The notes under the pieces: model-generated
Told to the model about the DNA's origin: nothing
What the model saw: only the letters and a program-made list of their open reading frames with translations
The model's database searches: none
NCBI GenBank assembly: GCA_002411175.1
Contig: DHRN01000014.1
Span: 1 to 8,882 of the forward strand
Source: Anaerolineaceae bacterium UBA5311
Lineage (GTDB): Bacteria; Chloroflexota; Anaerolineae; Anaerolineales; Anaerolineaceae
Reading direction: 5' to 3'
DNA length: 8,882 nucleotides
Made by a program: the position numbers and the translations under genes
Shown: in pieces, positions 5,356-8,882 of the stretch
Position numbering within the stretch: position 1 is the stretch's first letter
Layout: each line of letters opens with the position of its first letter

Positions 5356-6180
5356 CTACGGTCTGCCCTTAATAATTGGCAAATATATGGACTGAGTTAC
5401 CGGTTCGGCGAAAACAGCCTGCAGCTGGTCATACTTTAAGCCCGGCGCAGTTTGATAATCGACCAGAACGATTAGTTCGAGAACCTCCCAATCCATAGGA
5501 TAGATATCAGGAACGACGATGAGGTAGGTGCCAGTCTCGCCTGGAGCCAGGTCTGGGATTTGAGCCATGGCACCGTTCAATCCTGGATGGATGGTGGTGT
5601 GAGTGTCATACACGGCATAGGGTTCTTTTACAATCGCGTGGACGCCGGCATTGTTCTCTGGTGAGAGCGTAATTTCGCTGTTGTTTGTGACGGTTGCCAC
5701 GACGATGACAGAATTGCCCGAGCGCCACCAGGAGGCTTTGAGAGCAGCCATCGCGGGGAGGGCGAGCGCGTCGTCGATCATTTCTGTATAGGTATCGTAG
5801 GCTACCGAGGTCTCTTCCGCGCCGCGATGGTGCAAACGACCGCTGTCAACAACAGCCCAGGTCAGACCGAGACCTTCTTCACTTGCCTGGATGACGTTCC
5901 AGCGAGCTTCGGGCGGGAAATAGGTAGGGATGCCATCATCCAATGCCATGTCATAGTGATAATCGAGAAAAACGACGGATTTGTCGGCGTATTCTTCAGC
6001 AAGTTGGTTGATCACCGGACCGGAGATCGCACAATGCCATCACTCAACACTACCGACTGATTCGAATACAACCAGTTTCGGTTGTACGGATTCCTGGCTT
6101 TGTGCGGGGTGGGCAACCCCGGACAAACCTGCCAGGAGTAAGAGGACAATTAAAGCGATTAATTTTTTGCCAGTCTTCAT
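5356..6180 (-). CDS. secreted thioredoxin-like selenoprotein (UxxC), short paralog
   Basis: Read through an in-frame TGA at 6042-6040 (codon 47, taken as selenocysteine), this encodes 274 residues. It has a signal peptide (1 to about 27: KTGKK, then a hydrophobic core, no lipobox cysteine), a thioredoxin-like domain (about 35-135) with GSVE-U47-WHC50, and a beta-rich domain (about 140-257). The C-terminal tail is IYLPIIKGRP. It aligns along its length with the downstream gene: NQLAEEY with DQLSTEF, AVVDSGR with AMVDSGR, VTNNSEITLSPENNAGVHAIV with VKNNSSVTLSTSNNAAVHGIV, and YDQLQAV with YDQLNAI. It lacks the BACON-like repeats. The start is ATG at 6180 with GTGGAGG four bases before it. It is first of the pair, with 31 bases to the next gene, suggesting an operon born by duplication. 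The role is inferred to be extracytoplasmic redox chemistry. Confidence in Sec rests on the paired TGA codons and the +3 cysteine. Confidence 0.85.
6004..6042 (-). promoter_or_regulatory. putative SECIS element of the upstream selenoprotein gene
   Basis: The stretch includes the TGA (6042-6040). The coding strand can fold as GATC-T-CCG (6028-6021), loop GTC (6020-6018), CGG-T-GATC (6017-6010), with one T-T mismatch. An outer TTG/CAA closes across a 3x3 internal loop. The apical G is 19 bases past the TGA, exactly as in the paralog, and both share CCGGTnCGG there. Confidence 0.65.
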
Positions 6181-6280
6181 TTAACCTCCACGAAAGGATT
6201 TTTTGTAAAAATTGTGAAACACTGAATATGATAATAGTTTAATCGAGATTGGACATTTTGAGTAAGGCTTTTGACAAAAA

Positions 6281-6308
6281 ATTATGATTGTGTGCCATTT
6301 ATTGACAG
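6281..6308 (-). promoter_or_regulatory. candidate promoter of the selenoprotein pair
   Basis: On the minus strand CTGTCA (6308-6303; 4 of 6) and CATAAT (6286-6281; 5 of 6) are 16 bases apart, about 100 bases before the ATG at 6180. The A-T-rich leader between holds no hairpin I can see. Other weak pairs exist in this A-T-rich gap, so this is only a candidate. Confidence 0.3.
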
Positions 6309-6333
6309 AGAACGGTTCATCAGGCAGGAGGGG

Positions 6334-6427
6334 CGCCTGGTCTTTTCGTTGAATTGCTCGTAAACCAATTCTCGAGGAGAGTCAACCCCCTGGTTAAGCC
6401 TAAACCGCCTGGTCTTTTCGAAGAATT
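6334..6427. repeat. direct repeat at the 3' end of the RlmI/RlmK-like gene
   Basis: CGCCTGGTCTTTTCG occurs at 6334-6348 and 6406-6420, each followed after two differing bases by GAATT (20 of 22 identical). The copies are 72 bases apart, so they are in the same frame. The right copy encodes the last residues RKDQA of the methyltransferase; the left copy lies past its stop. A small 3'-end duplication is the simplest reading. Confidence 0.6.
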
Positions 6428-7425
6428 CGGAGAATGCTAATTTTGGTTGGGTGGTTGAAAGGGGCGGGGTCGACGGGAGGAGCAGAATGGATGCTCTCTG
6501 GATAACCTCTAATATCTTGTGGGATCTCCACAGTTTGTTCCAGCGAAAGATAGCCCGCTTGACTTAATTGGTTTATTTCCCCGATTACCTGGCTGCCAGG
6601 TACGAAAAGCGAATTATTAATCACAATCAGTAACCCCTCGTGTGCTACCAACGGTCGGGCTTTATTAATCAGCGAGACGAAGTCTTTTTGCAGGTCAACC
6701 TCGCCAAAACGAGACCTCGAAAAGAATGGCGCGTCCAGGATAACGATGTCAAAAAGTGATTTGGCTTGCTTTAGCTGGGAGCCTGCCTTGAAATAGTCGC
6801 TTGCCCACACTCGCATGACGCTGGGCAGCCGATTGAGCCTCTGCGACCGTTCTGCAAGGGATAAAAACTCGCTGTTTGAGTCGGTTTGCAGCACCGATAT
6901 AGCTCCTCCAGCCAGGGCTGCGACCCCCAGGGAGCCTGTGTAGGCGAAGAAATTCAAAACCCGTTTTCGATGCGAATGTTTCCGCAGCCAGGCGCGCAAA
7001 TTACGGGTATCGAGGTAAAAACTATCATCCTGGTGCAGGCGCAAGTCGAGCGCATAGCAGATGTCTTTCTCGGTGATTCGATCTGGGAGCCGCTCGCCCC
7101 TCAAAAAAAGACCTTTTCTCTCTTCGGGGTGATCAGAATGGCGTATTTTCAGCAAAACTGACTCCATCGAGGGTAATTCTTCTGACAAAATCTGCAGGAC
7201 GCGGTTAATCGAAACCGGAATCTTATCCGGTTGGCGGTTATGGTTTTTGATTACAACTGTGTTACCATAAACATCAATTACCAGCCCGGGTAACCCCTCG
7301 TAAAAACCATTGAACAAGCGATAAGCCTCAACGTCAGCCAGGGATGGGTCATGCAGACGAAGCTGCAAGGACAGGCGCAGATGGTCTGCGATATCAAATT
7401 CATTCATGTGATTTACCGTTATCAA
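6400..7425 (-). CDS. class I SAM-dependent rRNA methyltransferase, RlmI/RlmK-like
   Basis: A 341-residue protein related to the 23S rRNA methyltransferases RlmI and RlmK (Methyltrans_SAM type). In order, counting from the start used here: an N-terminal region with AYRLFNGFYEGLPGLVIDVYG (34-54) typical of the group, QDDSFYLDTRNLR (132-144), SAM motif I NFFAYTGSLGVAAL (158-171), acidic residue D182, motif IV FDIVILDAPFFSRS (225-238), GLLIVINNS (264-272), and a C-terminal PAPFNHPTKISILRI. There is no N-terminal PUA domain. The motif where RlmI-type m5C enzymes carry a Cys-Ser-Cys is NNS here, closer to RlmK, so a cytosine-C5 product is doubtful. The start used is TTG at 7425 with GGAG (7435-7432) six bases before it; ATG at 7407 (335 aa) is an alternative without a visible ribosome binding site. 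It is divergent from the ZIP transporter. Confidence 0.8.
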   Translation of the reverse strand: MITVNHMNEFDIADHLRLSLQLRLHDPSLADVEAYRLFNGFYEGLPGLVIDVYGNTVVIKNHNRQPDKIPVSINRVLQILSEELPSMESVLLKIRHSDHPEERKGLFLRGERLPDRITEKDICYALDLRLHQDDSFYLDTRNLRAWLRKHSHRKRVLNFFAYTGSLGVAALAGGAISVLQTDSNSEFLSLAERSQRLNRLPSVMRVWASDYFKAGSQLKQAKSLFDIVILDAPFFSRSRFGEVDLQKDFVSLINKARPLVAHEGLLIVINNSLFVPGSQVIGEINQLSQAGYLSLEQTVEIPQDIRGYPESIHSAPPVDPAPFNHPTKISILRILRKDQAV

Positions 7426-7483
7426 TTGTAGCTCCAAACCTGCCTTCTCAACACATTTCTTTTGAGCTTTGACACAGTACAAT

Positions 7484-7512
7484 CAAAAAAATCAAAAAAT
7501 TGTCGGTATAAT
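7484..7512 (+). promoter_or_regulatory. candidate promoter of the ZIP transporter gene
   Basis: A perfect -10 TATAAT lies at 7507-7512, 28 bases before the start codon. The -35 position (7484-7489) reads CAAAAA, so the -35 is poor and lies in two A-tracts (7485-7499) that may act as an UP-like or bent element. An activator or regulator may be required. Confidence 0.4.
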
Positions 7513-7540
7513 AAACCACATCATTAATCGGGAGTTGTCT

Positions 7541-8356
7541 ATGATCGTTTCCTTTGCTAATTTGAACCCATACCTTCAGGCATTAATCGCCACTCTTTAT
7601 ACCTGGGGGATGACTGCGCTTGGCGCAGGTGTGGTCTTTTTGGGGAAGAAGGTGAACCAAAAACTATTGGACGGCATGCTCGGGTTTGCTTCCGGTGTGA
7701 TGATCGCTGCCAGTTTCTTTTCGCTGCTGGCTCCAGCAGTAGAATTAGCTGAGGGCGGTCCGGTTCCAGCGTGGGTGCCGGCTGTGACAGGGTTTTTGTT
7801 GGGTGGTGGCTTCTTATATGCGGTCGATAAAGTGCTTCCCCACCTGCACCGTGGAGATGTCAAACCCGAAGGCGTGAAAAGCTCCTGGCAGCGCAGTGTG
7901 CTCCTGGTGCTGGCGATCACGCTGCACAACATCCCCGAAGGGTTGGCAGTTGGCGTCGGTTTTGGTGTAGCGAGCGCGGGGCTTGAAAACGGTTATCTGG
8001 GCTCGGCGATCGCCCTGGCACTGGGTATCGGCATCCAGAATTTCCCTGAAGGGATGGCGGTTTCACTGCCTTTGCGAAAGGAAAAGGTTAGCAGGCGGAA
8101 GGCATTTATGCTTGGGCAGCTTTCAGGGGTTGTTGAGCCAATTTCTGCTCTCGTGGGCGTTTGGGCGGTGTCATTGATGCAGGGTTTGCTGCCTTACGCG
8201 CTATCGTTTGCGGCGGGAGCGATGATTTACGTTGTCGCGGAGGAGCTGATCCCTGAATCCAAGCGCTCCGCTGCGCAGGGGCACTCTGACATTCCCACAA
8301 TTGGTGTGATGCTCGGTTTCGCCATCATGATGCTGCTGGATGTGGCTTTGGGGTAA
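7541..8356 (+). CDS. ZIP family divalent metal transporter, GufA-type
   Basis: A 271-residue inner-membrane transporter that would import Zn2+ or other divalent metals. About eight hydrophobic segments are visible, at roughly 10-34, 42-63, 77-96, 119-141, 152-170, 187-205, 210-234 and 252-270. Helix 4 carries HNIPEG (129-134) and helix 5 QNFPEG (166-171), the paired metal-site motifs; Gln in place of His in the second is usual for the GufA branch, as I recall it. VVEP (E199) and YVVAEELIPES (230-240) follow. The loop at 97-118 has PHLHRGD (H101, H103), the place where ZIP proteins often hold His-rich metal-sensing residues. The ATG at 7541 is chosen for GGGAG (7530-7534) six bases before it; the frame opens farther upstream, but that part is A-rich and lies across the promoter. 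Metal specificity cannot be read from sequence. Confidence 0.92.
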   Translation: MIVSFANLNPYLQALIATLYTWGMTALGAGVVFLGKKVNQKLLDGMLGFASGVMIAASFFSLLAPAVELAEGGPVPAWVPAVTGFLLGGGFLYAVDKVLPHLHRGDVKPEGVKSSWQRSVLLVLAITLHNIPEGLAVGVGFGVASAGLENGYLGSAIALALGIGIQNFPEGMAVSLPLRKEKVSRRKAFMLGQLSGVVEPISALVGVWAVSLMQGLLPYALSFAAGAMIYVVAEELIPESKRSAAQGHSDIPTIGVMLGFAIMMLLDVALG

Positions 8357-8494
8357 GAGGTTGTTAGTGGACTGGGAATTAGTGGGGAAGGGTTTTTTGT
8401 CTTGATCGTGCCGGTTTCGCGCAGTGCTCCGTCACTGATGGTGTCAGTGGGCAGACGGGCACACGAAAAAACCGCCGGACCTCACAACATCATA

Positions 8495-8649
8495 TGCCAA
8501 TAAGAAAAGAAGTTTTTTATCCTCTCTAGAGACCTTGGATCGCCTGGTCAGTCCTGAATGTGGTGTAGGGGACGGTTGCCATGCCGTCCCGCGAGTAGCC
8601 GTATGGCGAGACGTCTGTGCCAACGAAGTCGGTAAGCTTCTTATTGGCA
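8495..8649. repeat. 155-bp segment bounded by 12-bp inverted repeats (possible MITE)
   Basis: TGCCAATAAGAA (8495-8506) and its exact reverse complement TTCTTATTGGCA (8638-8649) bound a 155-bp segment with no coding capacity. Inside is a GC-rich hairpin. The size and terminal repeats fit a miniature inverted-repeat element, but I see no target-site duplication. Confidence 0.4.
8569..8590. repeat. GC-rich hairpin inside the 155-bp segment
   Basis: GGGACGG (8569-8575) and CCGTCCC (8584-8590) form a perfect 7-bp stem around TTGCCATG. No T-run follows on either side, so it is not an intrinsic terminator. It resembles REP-type palindromes in form. Confidence 0.45.
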
Positions 8650-8656
8650 AAGGTTC

Positions 8657-8701
8657 GGATTCTTACTTTGTATACTTCGCATCACTTCGTTCAGAATGAC
8701 A
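8657..8701 (-). repeat. REP-like intergenic repeat fragment
   Basis: On the minus strand this reads TGTCATTCTGAACGAAGTGA, then GCGAAGTATACAAAG and TAAGAATCC. It strongly resembles a short intergenic motif (TGTCATTCTGAGCGAAGCGA followed by AGAATC) that I recall as recurring in many environmental bacterial genomes. Recognition is from memory; copy number in this genome cannot be seen here. Confidence 0.4.
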
Positions 8702-8711
8702 AAACCCAGGT

Positions 8712-8753
8712 CCTGTTCCCTGTTCCCTGTTCCCTGTTTCCTGTTCCCTGTTT
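8712..8753 (+). repeat. heptanucleotide tandem repeat (CCTGTTC/T)x6
   Basis: Six perfect-length copies of CCTGTT(C/T), the fourth and sixth ending in T, fill 42 bases. It lies in the intergenic region, so slippage would not alter a protein here, but it may make the locus length-variable between strains. Confidence 0.9.
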
Positions 8754-8798
8754 TTGAGGTGATTGTTTACACTTTTCACCAATCAAACACACTCCCTC

Positions 8799-8838
8799 CA
8801 ATCCGCCGTTGCGTGTGGTAGTTGTGATCGGCGGATTG
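8799..8838. repeat. inverted repeat sharing its arm with the one at 1263-1324
   Basis: CAATCCGCC (8799-8807) and GGCGGATTG (8830-8838) pair perfectly over 9 bp with a 22-base loop. The right arm extends as GGCGGATTGAGG, the exact complement of 1313-1324, 7.5 kb away. The loops are unrelated, so only the arms are conserved. Confidence 0.55.
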
Positions 8839-8882
8839 AGGGGTTGCAACATCACAGTCACACCAATGTCACAACCCCACCA

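Larger units (their letters stand above)
8357..8882. other. gene-free, repeat-rich intergenic region
   Basis: Roughly 520 bases without a supportable gene. Right after the ZIP gene are a G-rich stretch and a T-run (8393-8398) without a clear hairpin. Then comes a foldable segment (8407-8463: GTGCC/GGCAC outside, CCGT/ACGG and CACTG/CAGTG inside), followed by the repeats listed separately. The only longer open frame (minus, 8444-8650) is low-complexity and runs through the hairpins. Confidence 0.6.

Noticed and set aside
5356..6180. Pseudogene explanation for the two TGA codons
   Set aside because: Both paralogs have the TGA at the homologous residue, Cys at +3, an intact frame on both sides, and a hairpin at the same offset. 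Random decay would not give this.
8365..8398. G-rich tract and T-run after the ZIP gene as a terminator or G-quadruplex
   Set aside because: No stem precedes the T-run, and the G-runs are unevenly spaced, so neither call can be supported.
8444..8650. 68-residue minus-strand frame in the right intergenic region
   Set aside because: It spans an inverted repeat and a hairpin, has no ribosome binding site and shows no recognisable features.

Overview
The window looks like ordinary chromosome from an anaerobic or facultative bacterium, most likely of the Chloroflexota (Anaerolineae-like). The main hints are two secreted proteins ending in short FLPVILKP / YLPIIKGRP tails, a form I associate with that phylum, and the intergenic small repeats. 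Ribosome binding sites of the GGAG type sit 4-8 bases before nearly every start. This assignment is an inference; no rRNA or marker gene is present.

Layout, left to right. (1) 10-1262, plus strand: a HAD-IIA (NagD-type) phosphatase, translationally coupled to a small four-helix membrane protein with two His-x13-His pairs (a probable diheme b-type protein). (2) 1263-1631: gene-free, opening with an imperfect inverted repeat. (3) 1632-1882, minus strand: tRNA-Gly(GCC) and tRNA-Cys(GCA) behind a near-consensus promoter, with an intrinsic-terminator-like hairpin between them. (4) 2046-3809, plus strand: a class I SAM methyltransferase and an Fpg/Nei-like protein with divergent active-site residues, closed by a perfect bidirectional terminator at 3886-3918. 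(5) 3933-6180, minus strand: two tandem secreted thioredoxin-like paralogs. (6) 6400-7425, minus strand: an RlmI/RlmK-like methyltransferase. (7) 7541-8356, plus strand: a GufA-type ZIP metal transporter. (8) 8357-8882: gene-free, rich in small repeats.

The most important result is region 5. Both paralogs have a Shine-Dalgarno, a signal peptide and an in-frame TGA at the equivalent position (codon 48 and codon 47), each followed three codons later by Cys. They read as U-x-x-C thioredoxin-like redox motifs. Directly after each TGA is a potential hairpin whose apical GGU lies at the same offset (+19 to +21), as expected of a bacterial SECIS element. I therefore annotate both as full-length selenoproteins. 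Standard gene calling would lose the signal peptide and active site of both and report two truncated hypothetical proteins. The downstream paralog also carries two BACON-like beta-sandwich repeats. The pair probably forms an operon of exported thiol/selenol oxidoreductases. Their substrate is unknown.
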